Below, one piece after another: positions 1-12,683 of a stretch of 64,000 nucleotides of DNA. Position numbers and translations under genes: made by a program. Source of the DNA: Mesocentrotus franciscanus. Lineage: Eukaryota; Echinodermata; Echinoidea; Camarodonta; Strongylocentrotidae. Positions within the stretch are counted from its first letter, which is position 1. The number at the start of each line of letters is the position of its first letter. Location: assembly GCA_037976565.1 (NCBI GenBank), contig CP137673.1, forward strand, positions 849,354-913,353, written 5' to 3'. The notes beneath the pieces are model-generated. The model saw only the letters and a list, made by a program, of their open reading frames with translations, made no database searches and was not told the DNA's origin.

Positions 1-603
1 GGAAAAATCGCAACTGATCTCCCCTACCTATCTTCTTTCTCTGTCTTTTAGGTTTGCTATAGGGGGAGGCAAGGGCCTTTCGTCTCCCCGATCCACATGT
101 TGTTGGCGGGATTAATCGAAACTGATTTCCCCTTCTTTTCACCCTTTTCTTTTCTTCTTCCGCTTTTTTTTTTTTTTTTTTGGGGGGTCCTTTAGCTCTC
201 CTCTTTCCCTTTCCCTTCTCTCTTTTTTTTGGCGGGGGAAGAGGCAAGCCTTGCCCCCCTCCGCACGCGGCGACTGCGCATTCCCCCGCGTATACCGCTA
301 GAGCTGCCGCGGTCTTCTCTAAGCTCTTCTCTAGGCCGGATTTTTCGCTAAACTGGATATACAGTTATCTACTAGTGTTACTGTTAGTGGACACTAAGGC
401 CCATTAGTGACTAATAAAAAACATATGCTCTTCCTGGTTATTTGGTAAAGTTTGCAACATAAATGGAGAAACGCGCATTTTGTTGAAAATCATGTGATAT
501 CACGAACATTAGGCTAAATCACTTGTATGGAATTGAAAATAATTCATGGTTTTATTTTATTTGGGGGGCTAGCGCCCCAAAGCCCCCCACCAGTACGCCA
601 GTG
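1..603 (+). mobile_element. 3' part of a hAT-like nonautonomous element, cut by the window edge
   Basis: The last 200 bases (about 440-603) closely match 59770-59936, including the G/C-rich stem near the end and the terminus CAGTACGCCAGTG. Upstream, the pyrimidine-rich text with 'tgttggcggga' and 'gcaagggcctttcg' matches 59085-59480. The same terminus closes the elements at 45156-46073 and 57317-59936, both of which have 8-bp target duplications, so this is taken as a further copy. Its 5' end lies outside the window and its target duplication cannot be tested; the 3' flank starts at 604. No transposase is visible. Confidence 0.7.
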
Positions 604-646
604 ATAGTTAACAATGTTACTTGATCAACAAAATGCACTATTATTC

Positions 647-866
647 TTGATGGATGGCACAAACAATGATTCTGCAAAAAAATGATTTTGATATTGGCAA
701 TGTTGAAATTCTGTTATGTCAATTCCTCTATCTATATTTACCCCTTAATTGAGAGGTAAATAGTAAGAAACACTTACTCGACAAAAACTGCACGTGAAAT
801 TGAATTTCAACATTGCCAATATCAAAATCATTTTTTTGCAGAATCATTGTTTGTGCCATCCATCAA
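647..866. repeat. Perfect 64-bp inverted repeat with 92-bp loop
   Basis: Positions 647-710 and 803-866 are exact reverse complements over 64 bases, read base by base, including a 7-base A/T run. They flank a 92-base spacer. No clear target duplication is seen, so it could be a small palindromic transposon or a recent inverted duplication. Confidence 0.85.
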
Positions 867-1687
867 AAAGCATCTTCCTGTGCCAGCCCTGGATGTCCGT
901 TTGTTTGTATAAAGCGCGTTCGTATCACAGTCAATGCAAAATATAATACTACTTGACCTACACCCCACACCACACCATCCCATATCAAACCTTCCTTCAA
1001 ACAAGACGACCGTATGGTATATCACACAATCATCATTGTCAGGTATGTATTACTAATGTCTCATTTCTACGACTGATGTGACTTAATTGACGTGTGTTGC
1101 TAATATATCACTTGGCCTATTACTTTCTTATCATCCTATATCCCTCTTCTCTTCTATTATTATTGATTCCGTGGTGAAAAAGCGCTATTAGCTAGGCCTA
1201 ATTCATTCACAGTTCTACATGTAAACAGAAATGAGAATATTTTATCACTTGTTGCTATGTTGGACAAGCGTCAGCGTCCATTGCAGTTTATTCAGTAGTG
1301 GGTGTTACGATACGTGTAGACCAGTAGGCCTACTATTTCCAATCACCATTCTTACATGTAACGACAATGCATGAATCTCAAGAAATGTAGGCGAAAGGCT
1401 GCCTCTTGCATACTGAGCAGGGCACAGTGAGGTCATGCGTATGTACATAATTATATAGGTCGAGGTTCGCATGGCTGTGTGCTGCCAAATCCGTATTGAA
1501 CAATATACTCACGAATGGAACTGTGTCGAACATAAATTCAAAGCTCATACAAATGTGCATCAAATATATTTACAATAAAATGTAAATGTATGGGATTCCC
1601 ATATAACGGAATAACTCCATGTAGTTGGAAGTACATGAAATGTGAATGCCTATATAAGAATGGACAACGCCACATATAGGCGTTGTG
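867..1687. other. Intergenic, nothing recognised
   Basis: AT-rich sequence with only short open frames. I see no coding similarity, RNA gene or clear repeat. Confidence 0.5.
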
Positions 1688-1806
1688 GCGTGCGCCTGTA
1701 TTCCAGCTAACAGTGGAAGTTACAAACTGATTCAGCCGAGGACGCAGGTTCGAAACTGAGTCACGTCTTTCGGATGGTGACGTTAAAGGTCGGTCCCCAG
1801 ACGTAA
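1688..1806 (+). mobile_element. Possible tRNA-derived SINE remnant
   Basis: Contains a B-box-like word, GGTTCGAAAC, at about 1748, followed by 'gtctttcggatggtgacgtt', a phrasing typical of tRNA-derived SINEs in marine invertebrates. An A box is not convincing, so this is a remnant at best. Confidence 0.35.
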
Positions 1807-3570
1807 ATAATCATATCCGATTGATGATTGATACACGTCTGTAAACCCCCAATACACACACTTCATATCTTTCGCAATACAAATAGCTTTGTGTTCGTAT
1901 AATATTCGGAAAAAAGTAAATATAAATGAAGTCTATTTCATAACGTATCCTAAAATTGTGATAAAAATCAATACACCTGTATTGCATGGCAGATACCTTT
2001 TGAAAGGAATCGGTCAGGAGTGGTGAGGAAGAAAACAGACAAAATCTGTTTTTAAATGAGTCAGAGATAGATAGATGTACATAGATATGATAATTATATA
2101 GATAGAGAGAGATATAGATAGAAAGATAGATAGGTCTAGAAATAATGAGATAGATAGAGAGAGTATGAGCACAAAAGTGATAGAGACATATAGATAGAAA
2201 GAAAGAGAGAGAGAGAGAGAGAGAGATCGAGGGAGAGAGAGAGAGAGATGGAGAGAATGATTGAGAAATAAGAGGGGAGAGAGGAAAAAAGAAGAAAACG
2301 CGTTGAAAAGAAGAAGAACAAATGACCAATCCTTTCAGTCAGAAAACAGTTATACATGGATATTGAACCATCTCCATGAGAATCAAGGCAGCGTTATCGA
2401 TATGAACTTTTGTACCAATGGTAAAGTCCAATAAAATTGGCAACATCGAATAATTAATTTGCTTCTTTTATCAGAACGGATTAAAGCTCGATAACAACTG
2501 GACTCAAACATCACATTTGTCAGATTAGCCCTGCGTGATATTAGATTATGTAAGACTTGCCTTGCATGTAATATGTATCATGATGATTACCCCATCCTAT
2601 CCATGATTCTCTACCTTCTATCGATGCCTTTGGATGGCATTATCTTCATGGTAAAATAGTTGTAATACCTCAGTCACATCGCCGAACCGACACCACACCG
2701 GAATCTAACCCGACCAATTTTGTCCATTCGTGGTAATATAAATGTTATTGTTTGTTCGGTCTGTACTGTGGGTACTGTGATTATTTGGTGTGACCAAGAT
2801 ATCAATGTGATGCAATGGTCTGTAAATGAGTACTGTGATCAGTTGGTGTGACCGAGGTATCAATGTGATGCAATGGCCTGTAAATGGGTACTGTGATCAG
2901 TTGGTGTGACCGAGGTATCAATGTGATGCAATGGCCTGTAAATGGGTACTGTGATCAGTTCAGGTGCTGCATCATGTCCGTCCGTTACACAACATTTTCA
3001 CATCTCCTAAAAATTACAAAAGTGTTATAAAGAAGTCAACTTACCTGACTAACATTTGCATTTCAAAGTAATTGCCAATGCCAGTTAGTTCAGACAGAAA
3101 CGACACAGAGAAGCGAAAGTCAAGAATCCATTTACATCTCGTCTGTCCCTGACACTGAATATTTCATAAATCCTATTTCTTGTAGGTAACTATGGCAACC
3201 ATTGGTACCGTTTCACAATGAAACATAAAAAAAGCTCAGTACAAATATTACTTATTTTCTCCAGGCCTTCAAAAAAAATAAAAATTTGTATTAAAAAAAA
3301 ATAATAATAAATATATATATATATATATGTACAACCTGTATATAATAATAAATAATGTTCGTCCGTGACAAATCGATCAGGATCATGTCTGACGCTGTTT
3401 GAATTCTGTTTTTCTCTCACTGAATGAATCATGAATATCTTTAATACCAAAGGGCAATAGTAAACTGTCTTTGACCTGAATCTCGGTGGGTAACCGTAAT
3501 CGCCAATCCATACCTCATTTGTTATACCTTATTTTCATCTGTCTATAGGCCTACTAAATTCTTTATAGAC
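1807..3570. other. Upstream region of the RDH8-like gene, with simple repeats
   Basis: Holds a GA-rich tract (about 2198-2250), the 58-bp minisatellite listed separately and a short (TA)n near 3309-3327. A possible 3' splice site (ctatag) lies at 3543-3548, just before the start codon of the gene, so a noncoding first exon may be hidden here. I could not place a promoter. Confidence 0.4.
2771..2960. repeat. 58-bp minisatellite, about 3.3 copies
   Basis: The word GTACTGTGAT recurs at 2772, 2830, 2888 and 2946, an exact 58-bp period. The second and third units are almost identical and the first is slightly diverged. Confidence 0.9.
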
Positions 3571-6375
3571 ATGGCTCCTCTCATCACTCTGATCACTGGA
3601 TGCTCCACGGGCATCGGTCTTACCACAGCCGTCAAGATGGCCAAAGACGCGAATAAATACATTGTATACGCCACCATGAGGAATCTGGCTAAGAAAGGAG
3701 ACCTTGAGCAGGCTGCAGGCAGCGCCCTCAACGATACCCTATTTGTTCGGCAGTTAGATATCACCGAAGAGGAGTCGATTGTGGCTATTGTTACACAAAT
3801 AAAAGAGAAACACGGCAAGGTAGACATTCTGGGTAAGACTTTTTTTCTCCTTATAAAAATCTTAAATGTTATATTATAATACCTGTCTATTTTTGTAATG
3901 TATGAATCGATGATTTTAAGAATTTAAGGTATTAGATATTTAGTAAAAATAAACAAAGGTTGTGGTTGATTTGCGCATAAATCTGTCTTATATAATGTTT
4001 GTTTTTTCTTTAGTAAACAACGCAGCATTTGGATGGATGGGTCCTTTGGAAGAGATGACAATGGCTCATATGAGAAACATGTCTGAAACCAACATCGTAG
4101 GAACATTTCGGATGACCCAGGAAGTACTTCCTCTCATGAAACAACAGAAATCAGGTCGTATAGTCAATATCAGCAGTCTGGCTGGCATTAATGGTAAGAT
4201 TTAATGAGAATTTATGGATACGTAGAAGGGGGTGTGCTTCCAACTTCCCATCCTTTTAAATCTGCAACTATTAATTTTGATGTTTTTAAAAGTTTTGTCT
4301 CCGAAACTGAACTATTAAATAACCTAAGATTTTAGTTAAATTAAAGTTTAATTTTATTGCGTTTTTATTCGTTTGATGAATGGACTAAACAGTTTGTTAT
4401 CCTTTGTTTTGTAACTCCTTACACAGTGTAAACTTGAAGTATTTTTCCATCGCCATTGTTGTACAGTATATCCCTTGACCAAGAATGCATTCCTCTTCCT
4501 ATTATTGTGGCTCTAACTGTTATTGCCTTTTAAATAGCCCTTAGCTTATATCATACACATAAACATGTTTCCTTTTCAGGGGCTCAATGTAATCGTTAAT
4601 AATTTTCTTTGTGTACGCATCAAATGGTATTTATACATGATGTAGCTATAATTAATTTCATGTTTTTACTATTGCTTGTATAGGCTTTCCATTTAGTGCT
4701 GTTTACAGTGCATCAAAGTTTGCTCTTGAAGGATTCACTGAAGCTCTCCATCCTGAATTAAAATGCTTCAACATCAAGTAAGTCCGACCATGGCAACGAT
4801 GTTCAGATGATGATGATGATGATGAAACTGATGATAAGGATGATGATGATGGTGGTGGTATAGCCTTATTGTCTTGACGACGATGGCAGAAACATTCTTT
4901 TTCGGTCTAGTTATCAAATTATTTTCTTTCAGTTGTGTCTTAGTGAGCCCATACAACATACGGTAACCGATACAATTTATTCCATTCTCTATTAATGGAT
5001 ACCTGACACCTATATAATAAGTGTAACATTATTAATATAATAAAAATATTTCTGCTTAATATATCGGCAAGTCTGAGTTTCTAAGCGCTTTACAGTTATT
5101 ACCCCCGGTCATCGGATTCTAGCTTGCCCGTACACAATGTATGTACTCTCTCCACTCCCTGGAGAGCATTCCAGCAAGAGCTACTAAGCTCAAATTGCTA
5201 AGCATACTACATTGGCTTTCGCATCCTACCGGGTACCCATTTAACACCTGGGTGGAGAGTGGCAAATGTAGATCAATGTCTTGCCACAGGACATTAGTGC
5301 CGCGGCGGGACTCGAACCGCGGACCTTGTGATCGACAGTCCGGTGACGTATCCACTCGACCACGACACCTCTACTGATACACCGATACCTCCAAGCTTTT
5401 ACATGACCAATGGATTTCTACAGAATCATCTTGAATACTAAAACAACAAGGGGGCAAAAATCGGGGGAAGGGGGGAATAAAAGAGATAGTGAAAAGGTGA
5501 AATAGTAAAATAGGCTAACATACACTATTACAAGTAAAAGAGAGAATAAATATGCATATTAAAAGAAACACGTCAGCAACTACTTGAAAATATCAAACTA
5601 ACATGAATGCCTGTTGATTTCATTCTTGTTCAGAATCAGTACGGTCTGCCCTGGTCCAGTTATAACCAATTTCCAAGATAATATGAGCGCTAACCAAGAT
5701 CCGGAAGCTAAATCATCTGATTCAGACAACCCTACAAAGAAGGTAATGCTATATTCTTCATTAAATTCAGTAGCGTCATGTCTTGTATATAAACATTATA
5801 AGAAAATACCAGCCAATGTTGATATAATTATGAACCGATTACAGCATAAAATGCAAATATGGAAAAAATAGTGTTGGTTATAGTATCAAAGTGAAATATT
5901 AGATATTCACACGGCCAAAATTACTGCCTGGTTTTTATCATAGCTATATTTACATTCAGTCTTTCTTTACATTACAACATATCATTTGTATCTCTATTTT
6001 TGATAATAATAATTTATTTCCAAGGAGGATGTTATTGTTGACCCCATTCGCATATAATCAGTGGCCTCTTGCAAAAGAGTTGCAGTTTAACGCTATTGAG
6101 ATAATACTTAAAGGCCACGTCTTACAAGTTATCAGGGTCACGTACTTGATTTTTGGAGTTCAACGCAACTGTAATATGATTACTGAATGTTGGATATCAT
6201 GCAATGCACAACTAAGTTTTTATATTTATATCATATTTCACATTCACTTCTTTCTCCCAACCCGCTCTCCCCAATGTGCAAAATTAATGAGGGAAGAGAG
6301 AGAAAGAAAGAGAGAGAGAGAGAGAGGGAGGGGGAGGGACAGACAGGTAGTGTGTATATGTATGTATGTGTGTGT

Positions 6376-6412
<37 letters not shown>

Positions 6413-6798
6413 ACGTGGTTACTGCTCTTTTCACTATTCTGTTCAAATTTTTGTCTTGAAAGAAACACTTTCATTACCATCAAAGATTTTTAAAACATTG
6501 TGTGATAATAGTGGTTGATGTTTGAATATGAGCATACTTGTATTTACCGATTGCTATCTCTATTTAGATGTTTACAGGCTTAATAGCATCATTGATGCCA
6601 CTCATGAAGTCATCGGCTCAAAAAAGTGACGAGATTGCTGACGTCATAATTGACTGTATCAAAGCTGAAGATCCTGCCCTTCGTTATGGAACGAATGAGG
6701 GAACCAGTAAGCGTGTGACAGATCGCTTTGGTGGTGGTATCGGAGATGCCGCAGCTCAGAATTGGTATAAAATGATGGAACCAGCTTCAAAAATTTGA
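3571..6798 (+). CDS. RDH8-like short-chain dehydrogenase/reductase (291 aa, five exons)
   Basis: Coding exons: 3571-3832, 4014-4193, 4684-4777, 5634-5742 and 6568-6798. All introns are GT-AG, phases are consistent, and the stop is at 6798. The product is a classical NAD(P)-dependent SDR. It has the cofactor motif TGCSTGIG (residues 9-16), NNAA (89-92), a catalytic serine in ISSLAG (about 141-142) and the active site YSASK (Tyr155, Lys159), followed by CPGP. The order and wording fit the retinol dehydrogenase 8 / 17-beta-HSD1 branch (all-trans-retinal reduction or oestrogenic steroid oxidoreduction). Vertebrate RDH8 is slightly longer, about 310 aa. There is no N-terminal membrane anchor, as expected for that branch. 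The ATG at 3571 has G at -3 and +4 and sits five residues before the first beta strand. Substrate is inferred, not shown. Intron 4 holds a GA repeat and intron 3 a SINE. Confidence 0.9.
4807..4860. repeat. (GAT)n microsatellite in intron 3
   Basis: GAT/GGT triplets begin about 30 bases after the 5' splice site at 4778. They are intronic and have no coding role. Confidence 0.9.
5040..5372 (-). mobile_element. tRNA-derived SINE, full-length looking
   Basis: On the - strand the head carries a perfect A box (TGGTCGAGTGG, 5352-5362) and a perfect B box (GGTTCGAGTCC, 5308-5318). These are internal RNA polymerase III promoter elements. A body with 'cacccaggtgttaaatgggt' follows and the element ends toward 5040 with an AGCGCTTAG-type tail. 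Related copies lie at 33490-33655, 34425-35500 and 51005-51258. It sits in intron 3 of the RDH8-like gene, antisense to it. Confidence 0.85.
6293..6412. repeat. GA/GT-rich microsatellite in intron 4
   Basis: Two (GA)n tracts are separated by a TATG/TGTG stretch. The long Ser/Leu and Arg/Glu open frames here are artefacts of the repeat. Confidence 0.9.
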
Positions 6799-7182
6799 AG
6801 AAATATACACCTCTTCTCTTTCTCTACACCAAGGGTGATTTTACATCTGCCCGTCTTAATCTGTCTCTCTTTATTCCTTCTGCTCCTCCTCCTCCTCCTC
6901 CTTCTTCTTGTTCTTTTCCTTATTCTTCTCTCTCTCCTTTCTTCTCTCCATTTCTTTCTATTTAGAATTGTATCTTTAGCTCTTTCTTCTTACCTTTTAT
7001 AAAATTTGTTTATCCCTCTTCGCGTCTTTTTACTATCGTTCTCTTTTTACGATACCCTATGTCTGCATCTCTCCTCTTAACCTTTATTGTAGCAGCCTTC
7101 TTCATTTGACATTCTCGATGCATGGTCTTATCAAAAGATCAGTTAACTGCAATCAAGAGAGTATCTCAAACTTATAAACGTC

Positions 7183-7188
7183 AATAAA
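7183..7188 (+). promoter_or_regulatory. Candidate poly(A) signal of the RDH8-like gene
   Basis: First AATAAA downstream of the stop at 6798, giving a 3' UTR of about 400 bases. Confidence 0.6.
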
Positions 7189-7808
7189 AGACAGAAAATG
7201 TTTAGTAGTTTAAATGATTTGCTTTTCGCATTCACATAGATTTTAACTTTTCAAAAACCAGTCAAATCGGTATCTAGAAAATGACCGTTCAATTTCAATT
7301 GATGTCATTAGTACTGGTTTGAACTGACCAATTGTTGTGTATTAATCATAAAAGTAAATCATCTAAATGTTTCGCATATAATAATGAATCAATGAATTTA
7401 TTTCAATGGTCTAATGGAAATTTGACCCTTAATCCGTGTAATAATGCGATTCTGAGATACAAGTATAATTTCCCTCTCGTGTAGTAATTTTCTGCGTTTG
7501 GTAAACAAAAAATTGTAACATCATTTACTGTTCAGTATACATATGAAGCATAATTGATGTGTAAAACAAATGTAATAAGTCATAATGTAAAAGTGGGAAG
7601 ACATTTCTTATTGTGTATTTGGGAGAATGAATTAATGTATTGATGGAGAGCTGTTATCTAAGAAAATGAGATGCAGGACTGTATTTCCGTTCGTAAGGCT
7701 GACATAATCTGTCGCACAATTTTATGAAATCGTCTACCTCATTCATAACGTTTACTATTCAAAAGATATCCTATCGTAGTTGGTTTTTATGATGGGATCA
7801 AAAGATTG

Positions 7809-7862
7809 AATCATTCGCTATGGCTTCTGGATAACAATCATTCGCTATGGCTTCTGGATAAC
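7809..7862. repeat. Exact 27-bp tandem duplication
   Basis: Positions 7809-7835 and 7836-7862 are identical and head to tail, a very recent duplication. Confidence 0.95.
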
Positions 7863-9337
7863 TTTTCCTTATTTTTTCATTATCCAGGACATCTATGAAA
7901 ATTAACTTTGAATGTTATCTTTAGAGAAGACATTCCATGAATATCAATTCACCTATTTATATTCTTATTGCTGTTCCTGATATCTGGCTACAAACTCATT
8001 CTATTCTTCCATTGAATTACTTTGCTTGGTAGAGACCCAGTGCTTGTTTGCACAGGGGAAAATAGATACAGCTGATTAGAGACAATAGGACATAATTATA
8101 TAGGGTCTATATTAAAAGAACGAAAGATAGAAATATGTAAGCGGTTTGAAAAACCAATCAACAACACCTTTTCGATGATGATAACAACATGGTCAAGTAA
8201 TGATATTCATTTAATGTTTCTTAGGACACAGCAAAGCAGTGAATTATGATTGAGCTCGCAAGCATTACACATCACTAAACGCTTTGATTTGATTTGGTTT
8301 GGTAAATAATAATATGCCTGAATGATTCTGCAAAATATTATGATTAATGACATTGTATTATATAATGAAATGATTCTGTTTTATCGATGTAAATATATAT
8401 ATCACGAAATAAATGAAATTCAATCATATTAATTGATAATTTCGTGACTTACTTTGGCATTATTTTGTTCCTGTCATTTATTACATATAACAATAGTCTC
8501 TCTAAAACAGTTAAAGATATATGCATGTAACCTTGGTACTTTATAGAAGAGTTCTGCTGCATGTTATTAATGAAATGAAAACTTGTTTAAATAACTTGCT
8601 GCGTCTGTGTCAACCATGATTCTGGATGATTCTTATTAAGCGCCCTCTCTGTCTCAGTCATGTGTCAGTCAGGCGACAGAGATCTTTGACTGCATGTCTG
8701 GTTTAACTGATCTACTGCAGCAATAATTACTTTTATAATATGTTTTTCATTAATCAGATATGTTTGCCTTTTAATGCTGTTTGCTTTATTCTTAATGTTC
8801 AAAGGATTCAAATCATATTGAAATAAAATATTTAAACAAAGTTATTGTTGATACTGCTTAATTGACTATAGCAACATTATTTTGTTGTCATTATTGTCCC
8901 TATCTTTTGAAATACCGTGTTTTCGTTTTATTTTCTTGATCAAATTGTAGGGAAAAAAAGAAAAAAACACGAAACACCTAACATATCAACATACTAAACT
9001 GATATCAAAGATAAGTTGAATGAGAAAAAAGTTACCATAATATCAACATCTTTGAAGTGTTATCATAGGGAAAGAACGACATGTAATTGTGTCGTATTAC
9101 TCGTATGTAATCGACCAGTCAAGCTCCTTCTATATTCAAGAAAGAAACTGGAGTCTATCGGAGTACGTAAATGAAAATCCCAACACAATTCATAATGAAA
9201 CGTGAACACACGCATTACATAATTCAGTTACTTCTAAACTATAATATGTATATATCAACACTCATAGTGGGTTGAATGTGCTCCTTTTTTCGGAACGGCA
9301 TTTCTGACATTTCTGGCCTTAAATCTTGAACTGTGAT

Positions 9338-9381
9338 AGTGGGGCCGGGGGAGGGGAGGGAGGGGGATAGGGGGCCCCACT
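9338..9381 (+). other. G-rich hairpin, possible G-quadruplex
   Basis: Arms AGTGGGGCC (9338-9346) and GGCCCCACT (9373-9381) are exact inverted repeats. The loop carries four or more runs of at least three G. It could form either a hairpin or a quadruplex. Confidence 0.6.
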
Positions 9382-9638
9382 GCTTCATTTCCTTTTCACC
9401 GTGTAGAGGGTAGTGATACTACCTCGATCTAGAGGCATGTGATGTATGATTCATAGAGAGTATGTCTGTGAATCGATGCCAGGTGAAAGTAGGATACTTA
9501 TTTGCAAGTTCACTATGATGTCAGAGTGCTTTACTCGTATACAGATAATAGAGGGTTATTCAAATCAAGATAATAGGAATATGTATGCAGCTTCTCAGCG
9601 GCAAACGACTAAAGTTAATAATAATACAGGACATCATC

Positions 9639-10176
9639 TTAAAGGTACTATGTCCCATTTGCAGGCCAAAAAATGAAAAGGTTAAATTCCAACGGCATTT
9701 GAAAGACAATACTAATTTAGAACTTCCCTAAAAAAACAGGGGCTTGAAAATGTTTTTAAGTGGGAAAATAATGACTATTAGTTGTCGAATCGACTTAGGA
9801 GCTATAAAGCCAGTAAGTATTAGTCTGATTTTTCAGACCATTGTACCGAATGGTCGTACGTTTTATGCTGCGCAAAGATTCAATCAGTTTAATTTTGGCC
9901 ATTACAAGAAGTGGGTTATTGATGTAGACAAATGCTCATGTACCCTTTACAGCTCATTTTATGTATGTTATTACCAAAGATGAAAAAAGCCAGTCAGTCA
10001 CTCAATAGTGTCTGACAGTGAAGTCTAGCAAGTAAACGGGTTTCCTTGCATAATTTGAATATTAGGACACTGCTAACGTTTAAATTTCACAGATAGGACA
10101 TACATGACATATTCATAATTCCTGCAAAGTTCTACAGAATTTGATGTTGGCTGCAAAAGGGACATAGTATCTTTAA
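9639..10176. mobile_element. 530-bp nonautonomous element at a TTAA site
   Basis: TTAA is present on both sides (9639-9642 and 10173-10176). The ends AGGTACTATGTCCC and AGATACTATGTCCC (read inward) differ at one of 14 bases. TTAA duplication is typical of piggyBac and Kolobok elements. The interior has no transposase and only short open frames. Confidence 0.75.
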
Positions 10177-10606
10177 CAATACGTTGGAGGATTCGGGGAA
10201 AAAAAGAAGAAGATTTGGTCATCTAAGAATATTTCTTAAGACCATACTTGAGGGATCCGATAATGATTATGTCGTAGGCAGATCACCTGTGAAGAAATTG
10301 TGAAAAAATCACTGTGTAACCTTGGTAACCATAGGTTTTAGTTGAAATATGTTTTTTATTGTTAATGTGAGGTTTTTCTGCATCGATGTACCAAAGTCTT
10401 CAAAAACACTTTCAGAAATATATCCAAATAGGCGAAAGGGATCGCTTTTCGCCTGAAATTTCCCGTGTATGGAAATGTTCACATGCATGCATTAAAATAA
10501 GAGAAATTAAGGAAAGTTTGAAAATGCTTTCCTTAACGAATTGATAATATTAAGTTTAAATTGGACAGTCAAACTACATCTTTCTCAATCTCTCCCCCTC
10601 ACCCCC

Positions 10607-10607
<1 letters not shown>
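10177..10607. other. Intergenic, nothing recognised
   Basis: AT-rich DNA between the TTAA element and the microsatellite, with no coding or RNA signal seen. Confidence 0.5.
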
Positions 10608-10643
<36 letters not shown>

Positions 10644-10700
10644 CCCACCCCTCTCTCTTTCCTTATAACAATAAAGATAATGATAATGGTGATCGTGATG

Positions 10701-10746
<46 letters not shown>

Positions 10747-10913
10747 TAATAATAATGATAATAATAATGATAATAATAATGATAATAATAATGATAATAA
10801 TAATGATAATAATAATGATAATAATAATGATAATAATAATGATAATAATAATAATAATAATAATGATAATAATAATGATAATAATAATGATAATAATAAT
10901 GATAATAATAATG

Positions 10914-10944
<31 letters not shown>

Positions 10945-11099
10945 TAATAATAATAACAATAATGATAATAATAATAATAATAATGATAATAATAATGATA
11001 ATAATAATGATAATAATAATAATAATAATAATGATAATAATAATAACAATAATGATAATAATAATAATAATAATGATAATAATAATAATAATAATAATG

Positions 11100-11145
<46 letters not shown>

Positions 11146-11183
11146 TAATAATAATAATGATAATAATAATGATAATAATAATG

Positions 11184-11214
<31 letters not shown>

Positions 11215-11228
11215 TAATAACAATAATG

Positions 11229-11282
<54 letters not shown>

Positions 11283-11296
11283 GTAATAATATCAAT

Positions 11297-11364
<68 letters not shown>

Positions 11365-11398
11365 TAATAATAATAATAATAATAATAAAAATAATAAC

Positions 11399-11436
<38 letters not shown>

Positions 11437-11500
11437 TAATAATAATAATGATAATAATAATGATGATGATGATAATGATAATACAAGTTAATAAAAATAA
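10608..11500. repeat. (CT)n followed by about 800 bp of (AAT)n / (GATAATAATAAT)n
   Basis: A short CT run is followed by AAT triplets, with GAT interruptions spaced every 12 bases over long stretches (about 10740-10920). Runs of Asn, Ile, Met or Leu in all frames are artefacts. Confidence 0.95.
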
Positions 11501-12683
11501 TAATAATAACCAATAGTTTATACTTCCAGCTATTTCTGATATCTGATTTCCCATCACGTAAACTATAAATCTATCGTGATTAGATTCCAAGGTGATTCTT
11601 GGAGAGGGTAACACTATACCCCTTTCTTTGATAGGAAGTACCCCCTTTATACCTTCCTTAGATCCTTCCATCCCTCGTCCTCTACCGATAATTTCCTTGA
11701 GTATATTTCGGATGTGTGCTTTATTAACGAGCCGTCTCTGCTAAATATATTCACCAGTCTTGGTAGTATTTTAGTCGTGCGTAGGATAAGCCCTGCCGCA
11801 GATACGTCTTTAATAATCTTGTGAAAGGACAGATTTAAAGTTGAACTTTGTGAAAAGGTCACGAAAAAGAAAAATCTGTTATAATTTAAACATACAGTAG
11901 TCTCTCCTGTCTAATAATTTTTAAGCAGATAGTACGAAGTAACACAAGTGTCAATAGAAATGAATGATTTTTACTTCGAGGATTGATATAGAGAAAACTG
12001 ACGATACCAAAGGTAAAAAAAGGAAGAAATTAAAACATGGCCACATAATTAGAAAAAAACTCATTGAATAAAGCAAAAATCGGATAAAAAGTAGTATTAC
12101 ATACATACATAGTATACATAGGCTAGTTAGGAGGGAATGAAATGGCTGCAGCCCCTCTCCCCTGATGAATACTATTAAAATTAATATAGGGCTAGAAAAT
12201 AATAAAGCTCCAAAACAATCGTACTCCTGAAAAAAGAAAAAAAAATTAACATTTTCACCTTCAAACTGAACAAAAACTTTGTGAAATACACGAGTTCATT
12301 TCGATTCGGTGGATTGACATTGTATTTTACCACTGTCACGTAATTCGTTAATCTATTTTGGTTTTATACACTTGCACTTTTGTGATATCCTACTGTACCT
12401 TCCTGTTTATTTAATGATGATTCGTCATTCTGTTTCGATTAATATCTGTTTTGGTTCTTTTATTGTACTCTCTTGTATATTTGATGACCATCCGAAATTT
12501 GTGCCTTTTATTTCAATGAACAGATTGATTTGATTTGATTTGATTTGAAAATCTTGACTTGAAAATATTGCTCCCTGCCCCTCCCCCGATATCACTCCAC
12601 CCTATAGAAACCAAGCCCAGGCCTAAGATCGATACAGCGCTGATAAACGCCATGAACAAACTTCATCAACAATAATTCGGGTG
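11501..12683. other. Intergenic with one retrotransposon-like tail
   Basis: No gene seen. Four copies of TTGAT at about 12524-12547 follow a short AT-rich stretch, like the terminal microsatellite of a non-LTR element. A reverse-oriented version of the same pentamer is at about 27012-27032. Confidence 0.4.

Larger units (their letters stand above)
6799..9337. other. 3' UTR and intergenic DNA after the RDH8-like gene
   Basis: CT-rich 3' UTR, then the AATAAA noted separately, then AT-rich sequence. No gene is recognised. A 27-bp tandem duplication is listed separately. Confidence 0.5.

Noticed and set aside
5290..5372. A functional tRNA gene on the - strand with perfect A and B boxes
   Set aside because: The sequence continues into a SINE body shared with three other loci and lacks a clear tRNA 3' acceptor stem and terminator; it is the SINE head.
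10541..11671. Long open frames rich in Asn/Asp, Ile, Leu/Ser and Met (210-365 codons)
   Set aside because: All are translations of the (AAT)n/(GATAATAATAAT)n array in different frames; no non-repeat coding sequence supports them.
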